Below, one piece after another: positions 30,760 through 42,996 of a DNA stretch of 45,009 nt (position 1 is the stretch's first letter; the number at the start of each line of letters is the position of its first letter). Made by a program: the position numbers and the translations under genes. The DNA comes from Acanthaster planci (taxonomy: Eukaryota > Echinodermata > Asteroidea > Valvatida > Acanthasteridae): the NCBI RefSeq assembly GCF_001949145.1, contig NW_019091509.1, positions 497,687 through 542,695 on the forward strand. Direction: 5' to 3'. The notes beneath the pieces are model-generated. The model made no database searches. It was not told the origin of the DNA and saw only the letters and a list, made by a program, of their open reading frames with translations.

Positions 30760-31688
30760 TTGAACTGAAATGTTTGTGTCATGTGGCAACGAAGTAAACT
30801 GAAGTAAGAAGTAATAGTATTTTTCCAATTACACCGCAGTCTCTGGATTTGGACAATTTTCAGACTGATGATGCCCAATAAAGAGACCAACTTTGTGAAT
30901 GGAGTGGCCCAGTGAAGTGTAAATAGCGCCTTCAAGAAATAGGAAGCAGACACCAACTCATGCCTTCTTTTGGGAATATTTCAGTTATTCCAAGCTACCC
31001 GAGTTTGATGGGAGTGAAGTCTGCTGGGTTGGCCGTTCTACCCAGTGTTCTTAGGATGGAAATGATGTATTGCAGCAAATGCAAATGAAATGCACTGTTT
31101 CTGTACTGTCACATTTTTGTTTTCCCTTTTTAACATTGAAAGCGGGATGTTGTCCACATCATAAAAATACAAAACTTATTCTATTGGTATGATTAAGATT
31201 AGAAAAAAGACATTTAGACAAAACAAAAGATTATCCACCAGAAACGTACACAAAGTAAAAGACGAATATGCGCTTGATATTCAAGACAGATAAAAACCGA
31301 TCTTACAAAGGTCTTAAGTGTATAACAATCTTTTTAAGCAGCAACTGGCACATCTCTGAATACTTTAACAGTTGCCAACATTAGCATTTTGCGGTGTTAA
31401 CAAAATGTGTAAAAGTCGACGGGTTCCAGAGGATGTCTAGCCCAGCCCATGATTAAGTGAGCAATTTGTGGAATAGTATGTGAGGGAACACACTTTCTAG
31501 ATGACAGCCAAGTAATGATTTCTACAGATCTCAACCTTAATTTTGTCAGAAGCGGTTGTGGGCATTTTATTTTTTTTCAATTGTTATTGATTTTTTTTAG
31601 TTACTTTTAGTATGAAATATCTTGTTATGAAGATCTTTACACATACCTATCAGTAGCTTTGTTTATCAAATAAATAATGGAGGGTTTA

Positions 31689-32413
31689 CCTGTGATTAAG
31701 GAAACCCACTGTAATTGGTGTTTTGGTCGTGAAACCATCACAGTGAACAACCGTGTCTGATATCTGGGCAGAGGTGTCATGAACTCTAAACTCAATGGAA
31801 CCTTGCACTTGAAAACAGGTTGTCATAGAAATCTGGGACAACAAATCAAATCATGATGTTTTTGCCTGGAAGATTTGTGAGTTTATGAAGACAGTCAGAT
31901 TGAACAGGCCTACAGAAAGATGTTGTAAACGATCAGAAACTATTTACCATGGCCGATACCAACAGAGGTACTTCACTGAAGAGTAAATGAAGTTCAAGGG
32001 CTAAGCCACTCTCGTGGTCCCTGAAATGGCTTGGCGTAATGGCGTAAGTGATACCATAGAGCCTTTGGAGGTAGAGTGCAAATGTGTCTCCTATCTTGGA
32101 ATGTATTGTAAAGGTGTTTCTTTTTTACTCCATTCATTGCTTCCAGTAATATCAAATTTCTGCTAATAACAGTACTTAAATGGGGCTGAATGCATTAATC
32201 AAAATTAGGTTTACCTTATGCAAGGAAGGGTCAAATAAATACTCAAGAAATTTAGCCCTGTTTAAAAACTGTATCATAAAAGCACAATGTGAGGATTTTA
32301 GCAGAGGTCAGCAACGAACTTTAGAAACAGTTTCCGACTGCGAGCTTTTATTAAGTTCCTTATCGTTGATAAGTGATCGTGTATTTGTACCTGTATTATA
32401 TAATTTAAACTGA
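31689..32413. other. Intergenic, no feature recognised
   Basis: Short ORF at 32180-32413 without known motif. Confidence 0.4.
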
Positions 32414-32785
32414 ATGCTCACCTTAGCATTCATCGTCTGGGGTCTAATAATATTCATCAGTCTTATTTTCAAGGGGTGAAAGTAATTATGCTCATACTTG
32501 AATCAGGAATTGATAATACTCAGTCCTTAATCTGAAGAGCGCGGCCCTAATTGTAGGCCCTACGTTCTTTATTCATTTCAAACAGCGACAGTGTATTGTT
32601 ACAAGTATTAAATACATTACAATAAATGCTCACCTTGGCTTTCGTCGTCTGGGTGTAATAATATTCATTACTCTTATTTTCATTGGGGTAAGTAAAATTG
32701 TGGCCTGGCCAATACTTGTATTGCGGTCAGGCCTATGAAGAGCTGGGCCCTAATTTGTACGCCTGCGTTCTATATTTGTTACATC
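32414..32785 (+). repeat. Two-copy tandem repeat, 222-bp spacing
   Basis: atgctcacctt, cgtctgggg.taataatattcat, cttattttca and ggccctaat recur at 32414 and 32636. The copies are diverged. Confidence 0.65.
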
Positions 32786-34534
32786 AAAGTGTTTGTCTTT
32801 CAGTCTCGATATTCACTGGATGTTGCTTCAGAATCATCCCATGAACATACCCTCTTCGAAAAAATCAGGATCAAAATGAATGAAAACGTTTGGGATTGTC
32901 TCATATGTTATTATTTTCTCATAATGGCAAAGCACCATGTGTACTCAGGCACTGTGACAGCATAGACCTGGAGAGTTTCTCCTCCAGGTCTATGGTGAAA
33001 ATGATTTTTAGACGATGGGATTGGCAGTGGCATACTGTCAGCGAAGTGACAAGGGGAGATTGTTTGCATACAGCGTAGGCACTTTGGGATGGACATGGAC
33101 ATTTACAATACATGCCAACCAAGGGTCATGGGCTTGCATGAAAAAGCGCGGTAAAAAAAAATCGGAACTCAACCTCCAGGGAATAGATTGTGAATATTCA
33201 TTACAGTCCCTGTTGACCGATCAAACAGGAAGATCCTAACAGCTACTAAGCATTCACTTTGCACACATAGGGACGGTGCACATGTATCGTGAATATTCAG
33301 CAAATTCCCAAGGACCAATCAAGCTGGAATGCTACAGTGGGTACAATGTCACTGTCAAGAAGCGGAAAAAGAGAACAGTCAGGGAACCAACACGCACCGC
33401 TCTAAACCAATCAGGCAGGAGCACCCTGCCGGTACTTGGCTCACCTGCAGGAAGATCCGTTCTGGGACCACCGCACACACGCCCAATGGCTGTTCTCTAC
33501 AGCCACAGGAATGGCCAATGGATGAAGACAACACAGGCATGGTTCAGGAGGGTGGCAGGGTCACTGCTTGCAACATGGCGACAGTCAAAAATTCCATGCG
33601 CCGGTACCCCAGCCATCCGTCCCGCACAAAGCACAGCAGCGCAGCTAGGACACCGTTCCCAACATGGTGCCAGTCATATAATTTGCGGGTGCGCTGCCAC
33701 CTCAGCCAGCAACTGCGGGAAGACGGACCAGGCACCAGTGGGGTCTCTCTTATTAGTATAGATGCACCCTTTAAAGAAGGTGCAATACTCTGTACCACTG
33801 AGTGCTGAACTTGCATAAGTGCATGTGAAACTTGTGTCATTATTTATCTCCTACTCACATTTGAACATAAAGAAGCAACCATTGAGACAAACAGTTTGGG
33901 AATTATCATATTATCATGAAATGTCTTACTTCAGTTTAGAGGTCATATCCTGACCCTTTTGTTTTGTTTTGAAGCATTGCAAAGCTCATGAATTCATTCC
34001 TGGTTAGTCCGTCTTCTTTTTTTTAAATTGTACTGAAAAATCTTAATGAATAAATAGTTTGCAAATTTTTTTTAAATCTCTGCCCCCTTTGTACCAAATT
34101 TCCAGATTACACGTCAGCTGGATCAAACAAAAGTTAACTTTTTTGTTACATTCAATTTAGAATACATAGTGAAATGTTATTTTACATTCTAAGACATATC
34201 GCAGAAAAAAGTCCTCTGTCGTTGAACTACATCTTTATGCTGTTTAGGCCTAGACAGCCTAAGCGCAGCTGGGTCGTATGTGGTAAAACAGTTTGTGAAC
34301 TAGTGCATGTTTGTCTGGACATGGCTGGTTCCCAACATCAGGCACATATAGTAGCACATAGCGTTTTGCAAGCAGTTCATCTCCAAACATTGTAAAATGA
34401 GCAGCATTGCGTAGACAGCAAGATTTCTGTGGTCAGTCTAGCAAACAAGTTTGCAGCACCAGCAGCTGTTACACCTTAGAGTAATTGTTAGCAAGCTAGG
34501 CACTTGAATTAAAGTTGGAATGAGCTTTAGTGCA
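32786..34534. other. Intergenic; hairpin and unrecognised ORFs
   Basis: A perfect 13-bp hairpin lies at 32961-32994 (arms catagacctggag and ctccaggtctatg, 8-base loop). Between 33276 and 33840 the DNA is GC-richer and three overlapping ORFs of 98-161 residues exist on both strands. None shows a known domain and no choice between frames can be supported. Confidence 0.4.
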
Positions 34535-35340
34535 GACCATCGACCAAGACATGGCTTCTATCTGTGACTACCAAGTGAATTGGCACCTGAAGCTCAGTGA
34601 AGGGAAAACAGTCATGACATGCAAAACTGAGATGTCAAGCTGAATTCAGTTACTCATCAATTGCAAACTACTGGCCTTCAAAGCTACTCCAACATACCTT
34701 GACTTCAAGCTAGACAGCCACATTGTAAAATTCCAGGACAGAGCACTAATCCATCACATGACAAGCACAAACTGAAGCATCAGTTTCGACACCCTGCATG
34801 CATCTGCCTTAGCTTTAGTTTATGCCCCCAGAGTACTGTGCTCCTGTATAATGTAGAAGCCCCCACTATACCTTGTAGACCAGAGCCTAAACAACGCTTT
34901 GTGTACCTGCTGGCTGCCCCATCCTGTCATGAATACCAGCAGCTACCATGAGAGAGTAAGTCCATGTAATGACCAAAGTTTGCTGTGCCATGAACCTGGA
35001 GCGTCTATTACACCAGGTAAATACAGAAGAAGTCACCCATTCACATCAGAGGAGCTGCACCAGGGGAATGGAGTAGGCCATTTCATTGCCACCATGACCA
35101 AAGGGTGTGTGACAGCCAACTCTTGATGTATTTGTGGAATAGCAGATGAAACGGCAGACCGTCATCAGGCATTACTCCCTCTTCTATCCCCTAAATGGCA
35201 CAAGAGGATCGGTACTCATGGATGCCCAAACACAGGAATGGCTGCCCACCACCCAGCTCAACATATTAGTCACCTATAGTTAGGAGTACCATGGAGGGAG
35301 GACACCGAAGGATTTACAACTCTGGCACATCAAAGTGCTT
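34535..35340 (+). pseudogene. LINE ORF2 3' part (CR1/Jockey-like), decayed
   Basis: The frame from about 34535 reads TIDQDMASICDYQVNWHLKL, then SEGKTVMT, the post-palm thumb region of a LINE RT, before a stop. Further pieces include ALALVYAP (about 34805-34830, followed in the family by a Cys/Trp-rich stretch) and a possible cysteine-rich C terminus (CICGIADETADRHQALLPLL, about 35128-35190). Many stops and shifts break it. Orientation is plus. No tail or target duplication was identified. Confidence 0.72.
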
Positions 35341-36050
35341 GATGATCATCGCCGCCCAGTCAGATGAACAATAGTAAACACTCCAAAAATGCCTGATTGC
35401 TGCCTGCACTTAGCTCGACAAGTGGGGCCAGTAATATTGTAACAAAATTTGAGGTGTTTTCTTTGGAATTAACTACAACTTATTGCTGTGACCAGGAAAC
35501 AGAAAGAAAAAATATCTAACATTAGATTTACTTTTGCCATTTTGAATAATTTTTAAAGGATTTGATGCCCTTTTTGATTATCCATACATTTGTTTGTAAT
35601 TTTATTTTGTCACTCCAAAACATCAGTTTTCAAAGTCTTTGTACGAGTTTGGCTAAGACTGGCCAACAACATGTTGAACACCACAGGACAGTTAAGTTCA
35701 CAAAAAAACAAAATGCGCTGTTTCATCACAGGGAGTGATCATGAGATCTCATAAAATACCTTTTTGTGTAAATTCTGTAATAAAAATGTTTCAAATAAAA
35801 CTCAAAATCTTACAAACAGCTTGGCTATTTATTTCCAAAAGAAGTCCAGAAGAAAGCGTTAGAAAAGGGCAACAACTGCACGTGAACACTTCGGGTACAC
35901 GGCCTAATAAAAGTAACTGCGCAAGCACTAATTTAATGTTGTTGTCAGATCACATCAAGCACCAACGATGGCATGAATATTCAATTTCCTATACTATAGT
36001 ACACTCCCTGAAATGACAGAACTCCTCTCACATGTCTTTCCGTAAATTTT
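35341..36050. other. Intergenic, no feature recognised
   Basis: The ORF at 35735-36016 (93 residues) has no recognisable motif. Confidence 0.4.
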
Positions 36051-36060
36051 CAACCGTTTT

Positions 36061-36600
36061 GGATACTGTCTCTCCACACTTGATCTTCAGAGCATCCCAG
36101 CCTTGACAGAACTTCTCCTCGCTGTACACTTCCCTCTGGACATCGATGCCACAGGCGCATTTTCAAAGGCTATTTATAAAACCCTCAACGCAGAACTTAA
36201 CCAGCTGAAGAATCCCCTTTGGACTTACTGGCATGAACAGAATGTAATCCCAGAGATCCGGAAAATCAAATGGCAAGCAATATATCGTCTACCTTCCTTA
36301 AAGAAAGAGGGCGATGTCCAGTTTCACCTATTACATAACTTTCTACCCAGTCTACCGGTTCTGCAGCACATTAACCCAGACATATCTCCGTTGTGCTCTT
36401 GGCATGGAGAAAGAGGAACAATCATTCACTTGTTCATTGTGTGTCGCCATCCAGCCAGCACTAAATCTTCTGAACTGCCTCTCGAATTGTCTTTCCGGGT
36501 CTTGTTCAAGATTTTGACCTATACTGGTGCCTCCTTCCGCACAAGAATGGACGTTCAAAGGAGATGGTCAATCTGGCAAATTACTTCACTATCAGTATGA
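36061..36600 (+). pseudogene. L1/Tx1-like LINE ORF2 C-terminal fragment with zf-RVT-like motif
   Basis: The frame is open to the stop at 36600, with at least 165 residues. Recognisable parts are WQAIYRLPSLKKEGDVQFHL, LLHNFLPSLPVLQHINP, then PLCSWHGERGTIIHLFIVC. This is the reverse-transcriptase zinc-binding (zf-RVT) pattern found at the C terminus of L1-like LINE proteins: a D-x-Q-x-x-L-L-H helix followed by a C..H..H..C cluster. The true RT is missing upstream, so this is a 5'-truncated insertion typical of LINEs. The terminal reading frame itself is undamaged. Confidence 0.72.
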
Positions 36601-38860
36601 AAGCAACCATATATTTTCTCTACTCACGCTTATCTTCTGCTGATCCTCTCATTGTGTAGAAACATCACATGAAATGTAAAATTTGAATTAATTACCACTA
36701 TTTCTCTGCAAAACATATTGTTGGCTTGTTTATAAGCAAATGGGACTTTGTTCACATTCATGGACAATAAACCTTTTAGGCAGATATGAAGACTGATCCT
36801 TATTTTTCTCATTTTATTCAGATTTTTTTCTGCATGGTTGTCATTGTCTATCCCTGATAAGAGATTTCAGGCTGTAAGTACTGTTCTGATATTCATGTCA
36901 TAATTAATTCTTTTTTATTTTTTTTATAGTTGGGGTGTCTCTCCGTCTGTTTGTCAGGCAGGCGAGCTGTCTGTTGGTTGGTTGGTCAGTCGGGCCCGGT
37001 CTGACCCAGCGGCAGAGGCGCACAGCGGCGGCGGCAGTGATGGCGATCTGGGGTGCCCACTGCCTCAATTCTTCAAAATCCTCTGGCAATTCCTTTCCTT
37101 ATGTTGAGGCGATGTGAATGGTATCCTGAAATAGTGTTGAGGATTCACTAATATTTGTGGGCATGAATTTATGCATGGCTAAACATAATCAACACAAGGT
37201 CTAACCCACAACCTTGAGACAATGCATCCTTTGCAATCAGCAATGCAATTTTGCCATGCAGCCTCAATCCTCCAAAATCCTCCCAAACGGCCTGGAGGAT
37301 TTTGAAGGATTTGGGATTGTTAGGGTTAATTGAATTCTCATGGAGTTTTACCTAGTGCACAACATGACTCAAACTCATTTCTAACTTATTTGAATCCTTC
37401 CAGGGAACCCTGCCCCTTGTGTTTGCCTGCAAGGTCTGAAGTATGAATCAAAATTTTAAATTGCATTATAACTGGTTCAGTTTAGTCATGAAGTGAAACA
37501 TGACAAGCACAGAAGGCTTATTTCCATCCAAATATACCAAGCAAACCATTTGGGAGAATGCATCCCCTTCTCTCTGTGTGGTCCAACCTTTGAATCATAA
37601 GTTAATTCTTGATTGTTATATTTCTGTTGGGAAACCCTGCCCTTTCTCACCTCAAGGTGACACCTGTATAATAATTCTGAGTTTCAAGGAGCTGTGCCCT
37701 GTTCCACTTGGGGCTTGATCTATGGAATGGAGGGTGCCATCAAAATCCTACCTAACTTGAAGATGGTTTATACTTCAGGTGAATGCAAAAGCAAAGCGAC
37801 TTTGGTGTTATGAAAAAAAATTGCGGCAAAATTTCCCTAAGGTGAAATATGTTCATCTTTTGGAAATTTGTAGCAGGCATAGTATGATAATCATGACACC
37901 TGCTTACATTATTTATTTATTAGTTTACGCCATTTTATTGTCAGCCAGCCAGTGAAGATTAGTGCATTTCCGGCTAAAATAGCGAAAAGTTTTCACATGC
38001 TGTACAAAAAAACAAAAAAATATCCTCACTTTATAGAATATATGAATAAAAAATAACGAGAAAAACCCAGGGATTCTATTCACAGAAAATAATTATTAAT
38101 TAACAATGAAAATAAATAAAGGACCTAGCTTGAAGATGATATGTCTTGGCTTCACTTGGCAACAAGCTGGGGAGCTTGCAGTTCAAGGGGACTTGAATGA
38201 ATTACGAAGATCATTGGCTAAGTGCAGATGGTGTGCAGGGCTCGATTGCACAGTCTCTCCTTCCCCGGCTTGAGTAAATCAGGTGTGGGGAACAGAATTC
38301 ATGTGACTCTGCTCCAAGTCACTCACTTTCCAGCAGTATATGCAGCTCAATAGGCTCACTGATGTTACCCTAGTGCCTCAGTACTAGTGGTGTCTTTGCC
38401 TAGAGCAGGACAGGGACGAATATGTAATTGTGGCAGGTTCAATGCAAGGAGATATCGCAGAGACAAAGAACAGTCTCTGTTGAGTCCATTAGCCAAGTGG
38501 AGGAGAGGGTCACTGGCCACTGAATTTATCTGCTTCTCCTCAAGGACTCGTGTGGTTGGTTGCAAGTTCTGCTACCAACCTGCCCACACGCGCTGCCAAG
38601 CAACCCACACTTTTCTAAGAAACTGCATGGCCTAACTCTGGGGGAGTTAGAATTTCAAAAAAATGGGGGCACAAAATTCATCCTATTACATTCTTGCCTG
38701 CTTTCTGAATGTCGTCCAGACATAGGAAAAATAAAACTCACCATTTCATCTCTCAAAATAATCTATGGGTTTTGTGACCCACATCCAACCACCAATGCCA
38801 CCTCTGTCTGTTCTATTTTAACAGACGAGACATCCATTTACTTTCCGCGGACAATGTGAA
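36601..38860. other. Intergenic / 3' flank of third gypsy element
   Basis: No gene recognised. A near-perfect hairpin at 37265-37312 pairs atcctccaaaatcctcc with ggaggattttgaaggat. A GC-rich patch at 36930-37110 gives small ORFs on both strands without motif. The 3' LTR of the downstream gypsy element should fall in 38400-38860. One minus-strand end ..ccacaattaca (near 38427) would fit an LTR end, but no second LTR is available to prove it. A perfect ctaactc/gagttag hairpin is at 38632-38650. Confidence 0.4.
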
Positions 38861-40564
38861 TTATTGCTGCCAAACACTTTTCTTTGGTTCGTTCGCATGA
38901 GTTATCATCCAACATGGAATAAAGAAAGTCTGCTTTGGCTTTCCAGTCTGGTACGTTTCCTGACTGTGATACAATTTGCGCATTGAAAATCCCAAGCGGT
39001 CTGGGGGTTTGATTTGTCTTCGCGGTCTTTGTTTCACTGTGTGACAAAACCGAGCATTCCCTGCAGTGTCACTCTCCTGTAGCCTGCCTGAACCACTTGT
39101 ACCCTGTTCATTATCTGAGTCTACAGTGCAAGATGTACACGGGTCAGACTTCTCACCTGATGTGGGGGGCTGTTTCGAGTGATTTGTGGGAACTGACAGC
39201 GGCAAAGAATTGAAAGGCAAGAGCAAACTCTGATGCAGTGTTCGAGTCAAACCCTCACCCTGCTCTTGCTTCACCACACATACTGGGATATCAGGATTAT
39301 CTGTTTTACTACCCTGTACGCATTCTCTCCCCATCTATCAGATATTTTGTAGTTGCCTGTTGGTGCAACCACTTTCACCAAGACTCGGTCCCCTGGATGC
39401 AGTACTGCAGCTCTCAGATTCAGATTGTATCGAACCTTGTTTTACATTGCACACCTGCTTGCATGAGCAGAAGCCAACTTATAAACAGCTGACAGGCATT
39501 CACACAGTTGGTCTGCATACGCACTGTGAGATACTTTGGATGGTTGTCTAGATTCCAGGCTAAGAGCAATGCCAAGAGGAAGTCTGGAGTGTCTCCCATA
39601 CATGAGGAAATAAGGGGAAAATCCAGTGGTGTCATTCCTTGTTGCATTGTACGCATGAACCAGAGGTGCCACATACTTCTTCCATGCAGCTTTCTTGTCT
39701 TCAGGCAGGGTGCCAAGCATTTCTAAGAGTGTCCTATTAAACCGTTCCACTTGGCCATTACCTTGAGGGTGGTATAGCGTGGTTCTACTCTTAGTTATGC
39801 CAATCACTTGACATAGCTGCCTAATCACTTCGTATTCGAAACCTCTTTCCTGGTCGGAATGTAGATGACTTGGAAAACTGTAGTGTGCAATGAAGTTGTT
39901 GAAGAGGACTCAGGCTGTAGTCTTTGCTGTCTGGTTTGGAACAGGAATGGCTTGTGCATATCGACTAAAATGATCAGTGATGACGAGGATGCTGGACTGG
40001 TCTTCTCCAGATGACTTCAAAGAAAGTGGTCTATTCAGACAAGCTCCACTGGTCTTAATGTTAACCAGAGGTGCAGTACTCACAGCGGCCGGGGGGGGGG
40101 GAGCTTCCTCTGAATACAATGGGGCATGTTCATATTCTCTTGTCAATGACATTAGCCATATGGGGCCAAAAGAACCTTGAACGAACAAGATCCAGGGTGC
40201 ATTCACGACTGAAAAAAAAACAGCCTCATCAGAGAGTGAATTGAAAACCATGTCATGGATGAGTTTTGGGGAAGAGTAACTGAAAGAATCTTTCACCATC
40301 GCACTCCTGACGTTGACAGAAGAGGACATTATCACGAAATATCAATCTGTCCCAATCCCTCAAGATTAAGAGGACGTCACAATCTTTAGACCTCTTCTGG
40401 TCTTTGTCAGGGGGTTGACCACTTTCTTTGTATCTGATAACTCTTGCCAAAATCGGGTCACTCTGCTGATAGTTCCTCCATTCTTCCATGGTTACACTTG
40501 GTAAAGAGCTCTGCCCAGGCCACAGAGGATCTAGCAGAGAGCAGGGCACTGCTTTGCAAAGCAA
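38861..40564 (-). pseudogene. gypsy integrase, broken
   Basis: N-terminal part (40564-40253): EEWRNYQQSDPILARVIRYK, DNVLFCQRQE. Core: SSILVITDHFSRYAQAIPVP with the first aspartate (about 39960), SHLHSDQERGFEYE with the second (about 39860), and GNGQVERFNRTLLEMLGTLP with the glutamate, followed by TTGFSPYFLMYGRHSRLP. C-terminal part (39334-38861): KQRPRRQIKPPDRLGFSM. The Asp-Asp-Glu triad is thus preserved across frames. Lesions include a TGA after the first aspartate region (near 39912), frame changes, and a G run at 40089-40100 in an unusual proline-rich stretch (EEAPPPPAAVSTAP). Confidence 0.86.
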
Positions 40565-41116
40565 GTGCCTCGACCAGTAGAATATGAAGGGTAGGGGATT
40601 CCTCGGTCAAGTTTACACTCTGGGAATTGACAACAGCCTGAAATTCTTCATTACTTACTGTCTCCACGGTGTTCTTCTCTGTTGAAGCAGAGTGGGGACG
40701 GCGAGATAGGCCATCTGCATCTCTGTTTTGCTTTCCCTTTCTGTATTCCAATGTGAAATTATACGCAGAAAGTGCAGCAAACCAGCAATGGCCAGTGGCA
40801 TCCAGCTTTGCAGTTGTCAACACATATATCAAGGGGTTATTGTCAGTCACAACCTTGAACTAGTTTCCATGTAGGTAATCATGAAACTTCTCTGTGACTG
40901 CCCACTCGAGAGTGAGGAATTCTAGCTTGTGAGAATGGTAATTCCGCTTACTCTTGGACAAGCTTGACTAGCATATGCCACAACTCGCTCCTTGCCATCC
41001 TGGTGCTGATAAGGTGCAGCTCCTAGTCCAGTGAAACTAGCATCCATACGCAGAATAGAAGGTTGGCTGAAGTCTGCATATGCCAGTGCTGGTGCTGTTG
41101 TCAAGTGGGAAATCAA
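40458..41116 (-). pseudogene. gypsy RNase H, broken
   Basis: Segment 41116-40922 reads TTAPALAYADFSQPSILRMD, ASFTGLGAAPYQHQDGKERV, with the first catalytic aspartate. Segment 40850-40458 reads TDNNPLIYVLTTAKLDATGH, LSAYNFTLEYRKGKQNRDAD, GLSRRP, with the final catalytic aspartate in the NRDADGLSR motif that marks the RNase H/integrase border. The two are separated by frame changes near 40860-40920. Confidence 0.86.
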
Positions 41117-42019
41117 CGTCTCAAAAGATTTCTGACAATCAGGGGGCTAGGTGAATGGTGGCACTTTTTGATGACGTGAGGAGCATGACACGTTTAGTGG
41201 GGAGGCCAACTGGAAGTGCATGTAGTGGCTCAGCAATTTTCAAATAACCAGCTATAAAATGCCTGTAGTACCCAGCAAACCCAAAAAATGACCGGACTTC
41301 CTGGTGATTTGTTGGTGTGGGCTATTCCTTCAGAACTTTATTGGGGTCAGTTTCAACTCCATCTGCACAGATTGCATGTCCCAGATACTTGACAGAGGTA
41401 CGAAACAACTGACACTTAGATGGCTTTCAAGCCGTGTTCCTGAAGTCACAGGAGAACTGACTTGAGTCGTTCAAGGTGTTCTTTGAAAGTACGAGAAAAT
41501 ACACTGATGTCATCAAGATAAAACAAGGCACATCTTGAGATTGAGGTTACCAACACAACGTTCCATTAGTCTCTGAAACATCGCTGGAGCATTTGTGAGG
41601 CCAAACGGCATTCGGTTTGCCTCATGGAATCCAAGGGGTGTTGTAAATGCAGTTTTAGCCTTGTCTCTCTCCCTTAATTCGACCTGCCATTACTCGGACT
41701 TCAGGTCCAAGGATGCAAACCACCTTGTTCCATGCAGGGCATCAAGAGTTTCCTCGATGCGAGGAAGTGCATAGGCATCTCGGATAGTTCTCTCGTTTAG
41801 TCTACAATAGTCTATACAGAACTGAAGTGAACCATCCTTCTTCCGAACAAGCACAACTGGAGATGCCCATGGCGAAGTAGACTTCCAGACTGTACCTGCA
41901 TCAAGCATATCCTTAATCAGTTGACATGCTTCATCATACTGGAATGGTGGAATCCGGCGATGGCGTTCCTTGAAAGGGACATCGTTTTCCAACTTGATCT
42001 CATGTTGGACAGTCATCAT
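41117..42019 (-). pseudogene. gypsy reverse transcriptase, broken
   Basis: Fingers and palm start in the ORF 42019-41690: PFKERHRRIPPFQYDEACQL, SPWASPVVLVRKKDGSLQFC, IDYCRLNERTIRDAYALPRI, and the first catalytic aspartate in FASLDLKS. The YLDD box lies at 41509-41520, followed by SVFSRTFKEHLERLK, in another frame. Stops and shifts between about 41690 and 41120 inactivate it. Confidence 0.87.
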
Positions 42020-42245
42020 GTGTCAAAGGTCATTGACATGAAGGGAGAAAACCTGTTTCCACTCCTTCAAGAAGTGTTTCACTCAGTCTAGGTTATCAAC
42101 TCCTACTGGTGATTTATTGAAGTCAAACTGCTCTAGAAAACCATCAGTAGTCTTGTTCTCAGCTGAGTTAGGCAAAGCCACATCCAGAGCATCAAGTGGA
42201 TTGATGACAGTAACGTGGTTTGCCTCGCGGAGGGTGGACTTTGGA

Positions 42246-42996
42246 CTAACTGTCAGTGGCTTTAGTGTTAAGTTCCTGGCAACAACAGGAACACCTAAGA
42301 TAGTAGTGAGTAGCGAGAGGACTGGATTTTATGTAACTATTAATGACAACTGTGTCATTTGGTTGCACTACAACCTGGCTGTTACCTGCTGTCCTCACCT
42401 CCAAATCATTCTTGTTGGGTTTGCAGGTTTTCAGTGACTGTAGAGCCAGCCACCAGGCTTGCGGCAGGGCTGCCTTTTCAGCGAAGCGTGTCCCATTCGC
42501 TTGCAAACAGTGGGACCTGCACTGAGCAATTACATTGGTGCCAACAAGAAGGGTTACATCCATGTGATAGGGTGTGTCAGGAACAATAAGGGCTAAAGTC
42601 CAGTACTTGGCTGAACCTTTCTTGAAGTCCAGGGGAAAAGAAATTTCAACTGCTATGTAACCAAGAAAGGGGACTGATGCACCTCTCCTTGCACATGCAG
42701 CAATTACTAAGTGGCTTGATTGGAATGTGGGGAAGGTATTGCTTGTAAAATGAATGGCATATTGTAGTAACCTGTGAGCCAGTGTCAACAAGGCATTTAC
42801 AACTAACTCCTCCGAGGAACGCATCCACCTCATTAGCACTACCGACAAGTCTATGGATTACACTGTTTGGGTGGGTGATGTCATTCGCGCACTTGGTGTT
42901 GCTGCCTCCCACATTGCCCTCTGTGAAGGCAGTGGACTGTTTAATTGTGCTTGTTGGGTGTTGGCACTCTTCTTTGGTTTTGAAGGATTGCGACAA
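42246..42996 (-). pseudogene. gypsy aspartic protease region, frameshifted
   Basis: KCLVDTGSQVTTI carries an intact DTG catalytic triad (42778-42786), preceded by EVDAFLGGV. After a shift the frame continues as GASVPFLGYIAVEISFPLDF, PYHMDVTLLVGTNVI, typical of the C-terminal half of gypsy proteases. The linker to RT is AT-rich and unconserved. Confidence 0.8.

Larger units (their letters stand above)
28591..31688. repeat. 3.1-kb long inverted repeat (fold-back-like structure)
   Basis: The left arm (about 28591-29995, less its MITE) matches the reverse complement of the right arm (about 30760-31688) along its whole length. Landmarks include ccattatttatttg, cacttaagacctttgt, cgacttttaca, catcaaactcg, gaaggcatgagttggtgtc and aatagcgccttcaag-type blocks. 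The outer ends are taaacc (28591) and ggttta (31688). Arms are about 0.9 kb; the loop is about 0.76 kb and holds a LINE fragment. It could be a transposon with long terminal inverted repeats that has lost its transposase, or an inverted duplication. No target duplication was identified. Confidence 0.8.

Noticed and set aside
36904-37117. Alanine-rich ORFs on both strands in a GC-rich patch
   Set aside because: Composition alone explains the open frames; nothing recognisable.
38387-38635. 82-residue ORF with several cysteines (CKFCYQPAHTRC)
   Set aside because: Looked like a zinc-binding C terminus of a transposase, but no other part of such a protein is nearby and it falls where the gypsy 3' LTR is expected.
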